Numbered from the stretch's first letter, positions 1-5,744 are shown. The stretch: DNA of 8,754 nt from an uncultured Treponema sp. (GCA_946538795.1 CAMNGY010000036.1:1-8754), one strand, 5' to 3'. Program-made: numbers and translations. The notes: generated by a model from the letters alone, not told the origin.

Positions 1-2
1 AG

Positions 3-614
3 GGCTATGCCGTCATAGTACCATTGAGGCTCCAACGAATCGGGGAAATACGCTCATATTCCAGGGACGACTTCAAGGCCGTACTGTACTATGCCGTAAA
101 GGGACAGAAGTCCGTGGAGCTTCCCTGCCTGCCGAACAGGGAATTCGATCTTTTTTCCAGGCCCAGCTGGAAATCCGTGGAGACTTACGTGCAGTCGTCC
201 GTACAGCAGTACTACGAGCGCTTTTCGTATGACCTTGGAAAGAGAGACGAGGATGTTTCCTACCTTATTTCGGTCTGCCGGTACATCACCAAGCCACAGG
301 AAACGGAGGCCGTCGAAGGGACGGCAAAGCCATACGACATAATATACATAGACACGGCCCGCATCATCCTGGGCTGCCGCAACGGGGACTCCTCTCCGCT
401 GAAGCTGTCGTCCGGCTATGGGATCCGGCTGGAATTCGGTGTTTTTGCGACTGACTTTTTCAAGCGCATCATCAGGGTTGATGTCAGCGTGAGCGATATA
501 TTTTCAGGAAAGAACGGGCAGAAGTGCTTTTCATGCGGGTTTACCGGCATGAAAGCTGAGGACGAGCGTTTCCTGTATGAGAAGTTCAGCGGACAGAAGT
601 TCTCCGGAGGTTAA
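3..614 (+). CDS. PilZ-like domain protein, C-terminal part (5' end outside window)
   Basis: The frame is open from the first base of the window, so the true start lies upstream; a TTG at 24 is in frame but has no ribosome site. The visible 204 residues resemble a YcgR/PilZ-type cyclic-di-GMP receptor. A strand-like VPLRLQRIGEIR leads into RSYSRDDF, which fits the RxxxR ligand motif, and then an AVLYYAV strand. A later LSSGYGIRLEF sits where the D/NxSxxG motif belongs but lacks the Asp/Asn. The end, CGFTGMKAEDERFLYEKF, is typical of the last strand and helix of PilZ domains. A roughly 75-residue acidic and aromatic insertion separates the two motif regions. If correct, the protein would link c-di-GMP to motility or envelope functions in the cytoplasm. 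The acyltransferase gene starts 31 bases downstream, so the two are probably cotranscribed. The PilZ call rests on motif resemblance only. Confidence 0.55.
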   Translation, partial: GYAVIVPLRLQRIGEIRSYSRDDFKAVLYYAVKGQKSVELPCLPNREFDLFSRPSWKSVETYVQSSVQQYYERFSYDLGKRDEDVSYLISVCRYITKPQETEAVEGTAKPYDIIYIDTARIILGCRNGDSSPLKLSSGYGIRLEFGVFATDFFKRIIRVDVSVSDIFSGKNGQKCFSCGFTGMKAEDERFLYEKFSGQKFSGG

Positions 615-632
615 GGGAAAGCCGACAGATTC

Positions 633-649
633 AGGAGGTTTTAATGTGA
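633..649 (+). promoter_or_regulatory. Ribosome binding site with overlapping start-stop and GTG start
   Basis: AGGAGG (633-638) is a full Shine-Dalgarno core. Seven bases later, GTG (646-648) opens the acyltransferase frame. Five bases after the core is an ATG (644-646) in another frame, followed at once by TGA (647-649). The ribosome is therefore offered a minimal ATG-TGA unit overlapping the real GTG start. Confidence 0.75.
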
Positions 650-1737
650 ATACGGATATGAATGCTGTGGGAACCGCCCGCGAACGGGTTGCTTATGCCG
701 ATTTGCTTAGAATACTTTCGGTTTTTGCCGTCATCGTCATACATGTGGCGAATGGGGGAGAGCTGGCTTCAGATATAGGCAGCCTGAACTGGCATATATG
801 CAATCTCTATAACACGTCAGTGCGATGGGCTGTCCCCGTTTTCGTGATGCTCAGCGGAATGTTTCTCCTGAATCCTGATAAGGATGTTTGCATAAGAAAG
901 GTCTACGGGAAATATGTCCTCAGAATCCTGCTTGCCATAGCAGTTTGGGGTCTGTTTTACCGTTGTACGGACATAGCGTTCAGCCGATATATCCGGCACA
1001 AGGAAATATCCAGGAATGCGGCTATCGTTGAGATACTTGAAATTCCGTTCGGAACTGCTTGGTTCCATCTGTGGTACCTTTATATGATTATCGGCCTCTA
1101 TGTCATGACACCGATTTACCGGGTCTTCACGCGGTATGCCAGCAAGAAGGAGGCCCTCTATCTTCTTGCTGTCTTTGCCTTGTCCGGCATTTGCCTGCCG
1201 TTTCTAAAAAAGATTCTTGTGATGGTTCATCCCAGGCTTGCCCTCAACCTGTATGTCACTGAGACCGTGAATTATACGGGCTATTTCTTTGCGGGCTACT
1301 ACTTCTCAAAACTCAGCTTAACGAAACGACAGCGCAAGCTTCTCTATGCGGCAGGAATAGTGGCCTTTGCGGTCACTGCCGTGGGAACGGCGGTTGTCTC
1401 ATCTCGCGAAGGAACGATAAGCGAGTTGCTATATGAGAATTTGTCACCAACGACGATGATTGAATCCGTCATGGTGTTCGTTCTTGCAAGGCAAATCTGG
1501 TCCGAAAGGAATTTTAACGAACGGACAGCCCGGATTATCACAAAGCTCAGCTCTTGTGCATTTGGAATATACTTGATCCATATATTCGTCATGCGTCTAT
1601 GCGACATGGCAGGGCTTACGGCCACCTTCATTAGCCCTTTATTTGCCGTTCCGTTGCTTTCTGCTGTTACTTTCTGCGCTTCACTTGCGATTATCCTGAT
1701 GCTCAGGAGAATTCCCGTTTGCAGGAAAATCCTGTGA
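646..1737 (+). CDS. Acyltransferase family 3 membrane protein (OatA/WecH-type)
   Basis: This 363-residue integral membrane protein belongs to the acyltransferase-3 family, which moves acetyl or other acyl groups onto sugars of envelope polysaccharides, lipopolysaccharide-like glycans or peptidoglycan. The N terminus carries the family signature RERVAYADLLRILSVF ending in IVIH; His33 matches the conserved catalytic histidine. Next come RWAVPVFVMLSG (about 60-71), WFHLWYLYMIIGLY (about 139-152) and, near the end, FGIYLIH (His312), all at the expected spacing for a protein of about ten helices. The GTG start at 646 is chosen because AGGAGG lies seven bases upstream; an in-frame ATG at 577 would add 23 low-complexity residues, has no ribosome site and overlaps the previous gene. 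The last 18 codons overlap, on the opposite strand, the end of the AI-2E transporter gene. The acceptor glycan cannot be told from sequence. Confidence 0.92.
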   Translation: MNTDMNAVGTARERVAYADLLRILSVFAVIVIHVANGGELASDIGSLNWHICNLYNTSVRWAVPVFVMLSGMFLLNPDKDVCIRKVYGKYVLRILLAIAVWGLFYRCTDIAFSRYIRHKEISRNAAIVEILEIPFGTAWFHLWYLYMIIGLYVMTPIYRVFTRYASKKEALYLLAVFALSGICLPFLKKILVMVHPRLALNLYVTETVNYTGYFFAGYYFSKLSLTKRQRKLLYAAGIVAFAVTAVGTAVVSSREGTISELLYENLSPTTMIESVMVFVLARQIWSERNFNERTARIITKLSSCAFGIYLIHIFVMRLCDMAGLTATFISPLFAVPLLSAVTFCASLAIILMLRRIPVCRKIL

Positions 1738-2829
1738 TTCATCTTGCTCTTCGGAATCGGAAGTTTTCATCAGTTTGCCCGGATTTCCGCCTATCATGAT
1801 GGCGACAGGACGCAGGGGCTCAATGTTCTCGCAGATAATTTTGATTATAACCGTCATGGGAACGGCGAGAATCATCCCGACGAATCCCCATATATAGGCC
1901 CAGAGCGAGAGGGATACCAAGATTATGAAAGGTGACAGCCCCAGGTCCCTTCCTTCCCAGCGCGGTTCCACGAAGTTGCCCAAGATCATGTTGACCGAAA
2001 GTACCATCACCGAAACGTAAATTACCACGCCGATCCTTGGGTAGAACTGGAGCAAGGCAAAAAGGCTTGTGAGCAGAAAGGATATGATGGAGCCGAAGTT
2101 TGGTATGAAGTTCAGTATGAAGGCCAGGAAGCCCCAGATTACAGGAAAATCCATTTTGACGAGCGAGGTCCCCAGCGTAACGATCAGGCCCGTCGCCAGA
2201 GAGACAAGGAATTTTATGGATATGTAATGTGTAACCTCGGCAATCGTGTTGCGGACAATCCTAAGTATCTTCTCATGTGTCTCCGCGGATGTGAAGGCAA
2301 CGTTGAACTTGATCTTCATTGTGTTGAATTCCATGAGCAGGAATATCACAAGGAGGACGATCATCAGGAAGATCTTGGAGAAAGAAACCAGCGACGTGCT
2401 CAGCGATATAGCGATGTTCTGAAGGAAGCCCCTGATGTTAAGGGAATTCATTATGTTTGAGAACAGCGACAGATCCTCGTCGAACGGCAGTTTGAGCGTT
2501 GCCGCGACCGTCCGGTATATGGACGTAAAACGGGCCTCATAGCGCGGATAGGCTTCGATTATGGTCTGCAAGGATGTGACCAGCAGGGTCACGATGAAGT
2601 AAATGACCACGAGGGCTATGGCAAGTATGATTATGATGCTGACCAGCCACGGCACGTGAAGCTTTTTCATCCCCTTGCAGAAGGGATAGAATACGAATGA
2701 CAGCAGGAGGGCGAATGTCAGCGGAAGGACGAACGATGCCGTAGTCTTCAGCACCGTGCAAAGCAGCACGATGCCGAAAAGCACGAGAATGACGAAGATG
2801 GATCTGGCATAGTTGCCGTTCCTTGACAT
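1681..2829 (-). CDS. AI-2E family transporter (TqsA/PerM-like)
   Basis: This 382-residue polytopic inner-membrane protein belongs to the AI-2E exporter family (PF01594). Two hydrophobic hairpins occupy about residues 10-50 and 60-92, a less hydrophobic amphipathic stretch covers about 93-145, and further helices run from 150 to 335. The family hallmarks are FILNFIPNFGSIIS (237-250) and GNFVEPRWEGRDLGLSP (284-300). Characterised members export autoinducer-2 or act as sodium/proton antiporters; the substrate here is unknown. The gene follows serS by only a few bases and shares its transcript. Two tandem ATGs occur; the second (2829) is preferred because it sits five bases after AGGAGG, while the first (2832) is only two bases away. 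After residue 350 a hydrophilic, acidic tail of 32 residues is unlike the family core, and its last 18 codons run antisense through the acyltransferase 3' end. Confidence 0.95.
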   Translation of the reverse strand: MSRNGNYARSIFVILVLFGIVLLCTVLKTTASFVLPLTFALLLSFVFYPFCKGMKKLHVPWLVSIIIILAIALVVIYFIVTLLVTSLQTIIEAYPRYEARFTSIYRTVAATLKLPFDEDLSLFSNIMNSLNIRGFLQNIAISLSTSLVSFSKIFLMIVLLVIFLLMEFNTMKIKFNVAFTSAETHEKILRIVRNTIAEVTHYISIKFLVSLATGLIVTLGTSLVKMDFPVIWGFLAFILNFIPNFGSIISFLLTSLFALLQFYPRIGVVIYVSVMVLSVNMILGNFVEPRWEGRDLGLSPFIILVSLSLWAYIWGFVGMILAVPMTVIIKIICENIEPLRPVAIMIGGNPGKLMKTSDSEEQDESQDFPANGNSPEHQDNRK

Positions 2830-2834
2830 CATTC

Positions 2835-2840
2835 CCTCCT
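2835..2840 (-). promoter_or_regulatory. Shine-Dalgarno of AI-2E transporter gene overlapping serS stop
   Basis: AGGAGG reads leftward at 2840-2835 and shares two bases with the TAG stop of serS (2841-2839). Ribosomes finishing serS would therefore end directly on this site, which favours translational coupling and decides the ATG at 2829 as start. Confidence 0.8.
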
Positions 2841-4134
2841 ACTTGACCTTTGGACTTATCTTGTCGAATCCGCAGAGCGGAACTAGGACGGGTGGAATCG
2901 TAACGGAACCGTCTGCGTTCTGGTAGTTTTCAAGTATAGCGAGCATAGCCCGTCCGACAGCTATCGCGGTGCCGTTGAGCATGTGTACGTTCTTGTTCTT
3001 GCCGTCATCATCACGGAACTTGACGTTCAGCCGGCGGGCCTGGTAATCCGTACAGTTTGACGTTGAAGTGACCTCACCGTAGTTGCCGTCGGGATGGCTG
3101 TCATCGGAGCGCCCGGGCATCCATGCCTCAAGGTCCCATTTGCGATAGGCGGGTGCACCCAAATCGCCCGTGCAAGTGTCAACGACACGGAAGGGAAGGC
3201 CCAGCCCGCTGAAAATCTCTTCTTCTATGAGGCGCAGCTTCTCGTGTATCTCGTCGGATTGATCAGGGGTACAGTAGACGAACATCTCAACCTTGTCGAA
3301 CTGGTGGACTCGGTACAAACCTTTGCTGAAATGTCCAGCTGCTCCTGCCTCGCGGCGGAAGCAGTGGGACAGGCCGCAGTAGTAGAGCGGTAGTGAAGCC
3401 TTGTCAAGGATCTCCCCGGAGTGGTAGCCACCGAGCGTTATTTCCGCTGTGGCTACGAGGCAGGTGCCTTCATCCTCTATGCAGTAAACGTTGCTTTCGT
3501 TTCCCCGGGGATTGAAGCCTATGCCCTGTAGGATTTCCTGCCTGGCTACGTCAGGCGTTATAAAGGGTGTGAAACCGTGCTTGCGAAGGGTGCTCAACGC
3601 GTACATGATTAGAGCCTGCTCCAGGAAGACTGCCTCATTCTTCAGGTAGTAGAATTTCTGGCCGGAAACCTTGGTTCCGCGATCAAAGTCAATTATGTTC
3701 AGTGATTCGCCTAACTGTACGTGATCTTTTGGCTTGAACTCGAACTTGCGGGGAGTTCCGACTTTCTTGACCTCAAGGTTCTCCGTGTCCAGTTTTCCGA
3801 CCGGAACAGCGGGGTTGCACATGTTTGGTATCTTGCGGCCAGCTTCGTCAAGCCTGGCTTCTGTCTCTGCCAGCTCCTTCTCTGTTGCGGCTATATCGTC
3901 CTTGAGCTTCTTGCCTTCCTCGATGTACTGCTTTCGGGTCTCAGCATCAAGCTTCTGCTTCATTGCGGCGGCGTTGACATTACGTTTCTGTTGCAGTCCC
4001 TGAAGTTTTGTCGTGAGTGCGGTGCGCGCATCGAACAGTCTTACGACCAGGTCCGCGTCAGCCTCCATGTTCCTGTTCTTTATGTTATCCTTGACAGCCT
4101 GAAGGTTTTCCTTTATAAAACGGTAGTCCAGCAT
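2839..4134 (-). CDS. serS: Serine--tRNA ligase (seryl-tRNA synthetase)
   Basis: SerRS is a cytoplasmic class II enzyme that charges tRNA-Ser (and tRNA-Sec where present) with serine using ATP. The 431-residue product has the normal bacterial length. An N-terminal helical arm, rich in K/E/A heptad-like stretches (about 27-103), would bind the long variable arm of tRNA-Ser. The catalytic domain shows TAE (229-231) of the serine pocket, motif 2 CFRREAG (258-264), HQFDKVEMF (277-285), STSNCTDYQARRLN (357-370) and motif 3 NGTAIAVGRAM (387-397). The start at 4134 gives the family-typical MLDYRFIKENL and has AGAGG seven bases upstream; an upstream in-frame ATG at 4182 would add 16 unconserved residues. 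The gene heads a two-gene operon with the AI-2E transporter, six bases apart, driven by a near-consensus promoter at 4252-4280. Nothing looks degraded. Confidence 0.98.
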   Translation of the reverse strand: MLDYRFIKENLQAVKDNIKNRNMEADADLVVRLFDARTALTTKLQGLQQKRNVNAAAMKQKLDAETRKQYIEEGKKLKDDIAATEKELAETEARLDEAGRKIPNMCNPAVPVGKLDTENLEVKKVGTPRKFEFKPKDHVQLGESLNIIDFDRGTKVSGQKFYYLKNEAVFLEQALIMYALSTLRKHGFTPFITPDVARQEILQGIGFNPRGNESNVYCIEDEGTCLVATAEITLGGYHSGEILDKASLPLYYCGLSHCFRREAGAAGHFSKGLYRVHQFDKVEMFVYCTPDQSDEIHEKLRLIEEEIFSGLGLPFRVVDTCTGDLGAPAYRKWDLEAWMPGRSDDSHPDGNYGEVTSTSNCTDYQARRLNVKFRDDDGKNKNVHMLNGTAIAVGRAMLAILENYQNADGSVTIPPVLVPLCGFDKISPKVK

Positions 4135-4170
4135 TTTTTTCCTCTGTGATCCCTGTTGTTTTTCTGTAAT

Positions 4171-4221
4171 TGTTCCGGGCATCCCTAAAAACTCGCCCCG
4201 TTTGAATTTACATGCGGAACA
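4171..4221 (-). promoter_or_regulatory. Inverted repeat in serS leader
   Basis: In the serS 5' leader, TGTTCCG (4171-4177) and CGGAACA (4215-4221) are perfect inverted arms. A further CAT/ATG pair can form after a two-base bulge, giving about ten pairs around a loop of roughly 30 bases. The hairpin lies between the predicted transcription start and the ribosome site and does not cover the latter. No T-box features (T-box sequence, specifier loop, terminator) were seen. Confidence 0.4.
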
Positions 4222-4228
4222 GTTGTTT

Positions 4229-4256
4229 TTGGCAGGTGCCAGACTTTAGCTATTAT
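4229..4256 (+). promoter_or_regulatory. Candidate rightward promoter facing the membrane protein gene
   Basis: TTGGCA (4229-4234) and TATTAT (4251-4256) with a 16-base spacer match ten of twelve consensus bases. The -10 box occupies almost the same bases as the serS -10 on the other strand, so the two divergent promoters would be mutually exclusive or symmetric. A start near 4263 would give a leader of about 180 bases. Confidence 0.45.
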
Positions 4257-4280
4257 ACAAGAAATGTGTCTGTTTATCAA
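4252..4280 (-). promoter_or_regulatory. serS operon promoter (sigma-70 type)
   Basis: Reading leftward, TTGATA (4280-4275) and a perfect TATAAT (4257-4252) are separated by 17 bases. Transcription would start near 4245, giving a leader of about 110 bases before the serS ATG at 4134. Confidence 0.75.
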
Positions 4281-4351
4281 GGCTGTTTTTTTGGTCTGGT
4301 TCTTGCGCTTGCAAATACGAACTGTTCTGAAAACGGGACTTGCAGGGGAGG

Positions 4352-4389
4352 GCAGAAGGCCATAAAAGGTTGAAGGCTGCTTTTTTTTT
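4352..4389 (+). terminator. Candidate leader terminator/attenuator
   Basis: GCAG (4352-4355) can pair with CTGC (4377-4380), with an inner GGCC/GGTT helix (4358-4361 with 4368-4371, two G-U pairs) and an unequal internal loop. The outer stem runs directly into nine T residues (4381-4389). The stem is short, so termination would be partial at best. It lies between the upstream rightward promoter and the coding start at 4442. Confidence 0.3.
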
Positions 4390-4423
4390 GATTTATCACC
4401 ATTTCCGGTCTGAAAACTTTCGT

Positions 4424-4452
4424 TTGACTAGTTTCCGCAAAATGAGTACCAT
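4424..4452 (+). promoter_or_regulatory. Candidate start-proximal promoter of the membrane protein gene
   Basis: TTGACT (4424-4429), a 17-base spacer and TACCAT (4447-4452) match nine of twelve consensus bases. The expected start point, about seven bases after the -10 box, falls at 4459-4460, which is the A of an in-frame ATG. This would give a leaderless message beginning at 4460. Confidence 0.35.
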
Positions 4453-5287
4453 AGTGGACATGTTTCGTTTCCTTTTAAAGAAGAATTTCTGCGATGTATG
4501 GGACAACCTTTTCCATACGATGATCATCAATCTGTTTACAGTGTTGTTCGGGGCCATCTGCATCCTGCTTGTGATGCTGTCAACGGCCCTCCCTTGCCCG
4601 TCCGTCGTACGGGGACTTTTCCCCATGCTCACCATGACACTGTGTTGCATGGCTATGGGAATCCTTTTCTTTGCGGAAGGGAACAACGCCCTGAAAATCG
4701 CAAACTTCGAGGGGCCAAAACTCGCGTTTTTTTTCCGAAACATAATACCGTCAATAAAGGATGGCGCCATGTTCGGTCTTTACATGGCACTGGTGGTAAT
4801 GGTTGCCATTGTGAGCATGCCTTACTATTTCCATGTCTGGGTTCCGGCCGATGGCTCGCAGGGCAGCCTTCTGGGGCTTTTGATGATGAGTCTGGTCTTC
4901 TGGTTTATAGTGATAACCGTCCTGTCATTGCAGTATTTTCTTCCCATCCGCAGCATCATGCATAACGGTTTCAGAAAGTGCCTGAAGAAGAGCTACATGA
5001 TTTTCTTTGACAACACGCTTTTTTCCATAGGGCTGGGAATCTTGAACCTGGTAAATCTGGCTGTGATGGTATTCAGCATGGGAATCCTCAACGGTCCGGC
5101 GACAATCTCCATAACCTGTACCGAGGCGTTGCGCCTGCGCTTGTACAAGTATGACTGGTACGAGGTTAACCCGGACCTGACAAAGGAACAGAGAAAAGAT
5201 GTTCCCTGGGAGGATCTTTTGGCCAACGACAGAAAGCTTCTGGGGCCACGCCACTGGAAGTCCTTCTTGTTCCCTTGGAAAGAATAA
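4442..5287 (+). CDS. Polytopic membrane protein, YesL/DUF624-like topology, function unknown
   Basis: The 281-residue product has an N-terminal amphipathic segment FRFLLKKNFCDVWDNL, then about five membrane helices near residues 24-48, 58-78, 108-130, 143-168 and 192-214. A conserved-looking loop FAEGNNALKIANFEGPK (77-93) follows helix 2, and a charged cytoplasmic tail (230-281) ends LGPRHWKSFLFPWKE. The overall plan resembles YesL/DUF624-type proteins, sometimes found with sugar transporters, but I recognise no decisive motif, so this is a topology match only. The start is uncertain: ATG at 4442 gives a sensible N terminus but has no Shine-Dalgarno; ATG at 4460 would give 275 residues and coincides with a predicted transcription start; a TTG at 4340 opens the frame further but adds 34 residues that look untranslated. 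The gene is divergent from serS and stands alone. Confidence 0.85.
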   Translation: MSTIVDMFRFLLKKNFCDVWDNLFHTMIINLFTVLFGAICILLVMLSTALPCPSVVRGLFPMLTMTLCCMAMGILFFAEGNNALKIANFEGPKLAFFFRNIIPSIKDGAMFGLYMALVVMVAIVSMPYYFHVWVPADGSQGSLLGLLMMSLVFWFIVITVLSLQYFLPIRSIMHNGFRKCLKKSYMIFFDNTLFSIGLGILNLVNLAVMVFSMGILNGPATISITCTEALRLRLYKYDWYEVNPDLTKEQRKDVPWEDLLANDRKLLGPRHWKSFLFPWKE

Positions 5288-5298
5288 GACAAAGAAGA

Positions 5299-5326
5299 TT
5301 CCTAGCGGAAACAGATGTTTTTTTTT
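5299..5326 (+). terminator. Weak candidate terminator after the membrane protein gene
   Basis: Twelve bases after the TAA stop, short alternative stems (TTCC/GGAA at 5299-5302 with 5307-5310, or AAAC/GTTT at 5309-5312 with 5317-5320) precede a run of nine T residues (5318-5326). Each stem has only four pairs, so the call rests mainly on the T run and position. Confidence 0.3.
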
Positions 5327-5388
5327 GCCGGGGGTGCTTATCGGGGCTCACGGGAATGGCTGATTAATACTTGAAGCTGTAAGGACTC

Positions 5389-5421
5389 CTGTCTAAACTT
5401 GTTTTCAGCAGGTTTAGACAG
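5389..5421. repeat. 10-base perfect inverted repeat (hairpin)
   Basis: CTGTCTAAAC (5389-5398) and GTTTAGACAG (5412-5421) flank a 13-base loop. An alternative hairpin, CAGCA (5406-5410) with TGCTG (5422-5426), uses part of the loop and the following bases and would be exclusive with it. No T run follows on either strand, so it is not a standard terminator. Confidence 0.7.
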
Positions 5422-5438
5422 TGCTGTCGAACCTAAAT

Positions 5439-5451
5439 CGCTATAATAGCG
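5439..5451. repeat. 13-base palindrome containing TATAAT
   Basis: CGCTAT and ATAGCG are perfect inverted arms around a single A. The centre contains TATAAT (5442-5447), but no -35 box stands at a suitable distance. It could be an operator-like site or a small hairpin (CGCT/AGCG with a five-base loop). Confidence 0.45.
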
Positions 5452-5475
5452 CGACTTACGATATCACATTTTCAA

Positions 5476-5508
5476 GGAACCTCGAAAAATGAGGCTTTTC
5501 GAGGTTCC
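5476..5508. repeat. 13-base perfect inverted repeat (hairpin)
   Basis: GGAACCTCGAAAA (5476-5488) pairs perfectly with TTTTCGAGGTTCC (5496-5508) across a seven-base loop. This is the strongest stem in the window after the tRNA terminator. No T run follows on either strand. An ATG lies at the stem-loop junction on the plus strand and opens a 32-codon frame ending at 5587. Confidence 0.75.
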
Positions 5509-5585
5509 CGTTAATCAATTAATCAGCCTTAGAAAAGGGGCTGAAACAGATAAGGTACAGTTTGCTCCTTGGTTTACAAGTGGAT

Positions 5586-5613
5586 AAAAAAACACCCCGC
5601 GTCTTGCGGGGTG
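5586..5613 (-). terminator. Rho-independent terminator of tRNA-Leu
   Basis: Read leftward, CACCCCGC (5613-5606) and GCGGGGTG (5600-5593) form eight perfect GC-rich pairs with a five-base loop, followed by seven T residues (5592-5586). It begins nine bases past the tRNA 3' end. No other terminator is seen upstream, so it may also end read-through from the two protein genes upstream of the tRNA on this strand. Confidence 0.92.
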
Positions 5614-5621
5614 CAAAAAAA

Positions 5622-5705
5622 TGCCCGGGATGAGACTCGAACTCACACGCTTTTTACGGCACTAGGACCTGAACCTAGCGTGTCTACCAATTCCACCATC
5701 CGGGC
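5622..5705 (-). tRNA. tRNA-Leu (anticodon CAG)
   Basis: The 84-base sequence folds as a class II tRNA. The acceptor strand is GCCCGGA at the 5' end and CCCGGGC plus discriminator A at the 3' end. The D arm is GTG/CAC. The anticodon stem CTAGG/CCTAG carries loop TTCAGGT, anticodon CAG (complement of 5669-5671), which reads the leucine codon CUG. The 15-base variable arm and the T arm GTGAG-TTCGAGT-CTCAT complete it. CCA is not encoded and must be added enzymatically. Two oddities: acceptor pair 7-66 is A-C rather than a Watson-Crick pair, and the variable arm can form only two or three pairs. Its own promoter and terminator flank it. Confidence 0.95.
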
Positions 5706-5715
5706 AAGTGAAAGT

Positions 5716-5744
5716 AGTATATAGAAGATACGTTTTTTGGTCAA
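5716..5744 (-). promoter_or_regulatory. tRNA-Leu promoter (sigma-70 type)
   Basis: Reading leftward, TTGACC (5744-5739) and TATACT (5721-5716) are spaced by 17 bases, placing the transcription start about four bases before the tRNA 5' end. The -35 box lies 18 bases past the stop of the zinc-ribbon gene. Confidence 0.75.

Larger units (their letters stand above)
5358..5528. repeat. 171-base element with 11-base perfect terminal inverted repeats enclosing hairpins
   Basis: GGCTGATTAAT (5358-5368) is exactly repeated in inverse at 5518-5528. Between the arms lie two perfect hairpins (5389-5421 and 5476-5508) and a 13-base palindrome (5439-5451). Folded as RNA on either strand this gives a closing stem with two or three branches; as DNA it resembles a small non-autonomous element with terminal repeats. 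I see no flanking target-site duplication, no T run after either end, and no match to SRP RNA, tmRNA, 6S RNA or RNase P signatures. This element fills most of the 334-base gap between the membrane protein gene and the tRNA. Confidence 0.6.

Noticed and set aside
577..645. Upstream ATG extension of the acyltransferase
   Set aside because: It overlaps the previous gene, lacks a ribosome site and adds residues unlike the family; AGGAGG before GTG 646 is decisive.
1749..1767. CTTC/GAAG hairpin followed by TTTT just after the acyltransferase stop, as a terminator
   Set aside because: Only four pairs with a mismatch inside and four T residues, and it lies within the AI-2E coding sequence.
3094..4149. 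Long plus-strand frames opposite serS
   Set aside because: They are antisense shadows of a clearly conserved SerRS gene and show no protein-family features or ribosome sites.
4135..4182. 16-residue N-terminal extension of SerRS from ATG 4182
   Set aside because: SerRS proteins start near MLDYRF; the extension has no suitable ribosome spacing and lies in the leader.
5406..5426. H-type pseudoknot combining the 5389-5421 hairpin with CAGCA/TGCTG
   Set aside because: No bases are left to cross the ten-pair stem, so the second helix can only form as an alternative.
5422..5452. Possible tRNA or tmRNA relic because the minus strand contains AGGTTCGAC
   Set aside because: No matching T stem, acceptor stem or anticodon arm could be found around it.
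5593..5613. Bidirectional use of the tRNA terminator for the plus strand
   Set aside because: On the plus strand the stem is followed by C and a run of A, not T.
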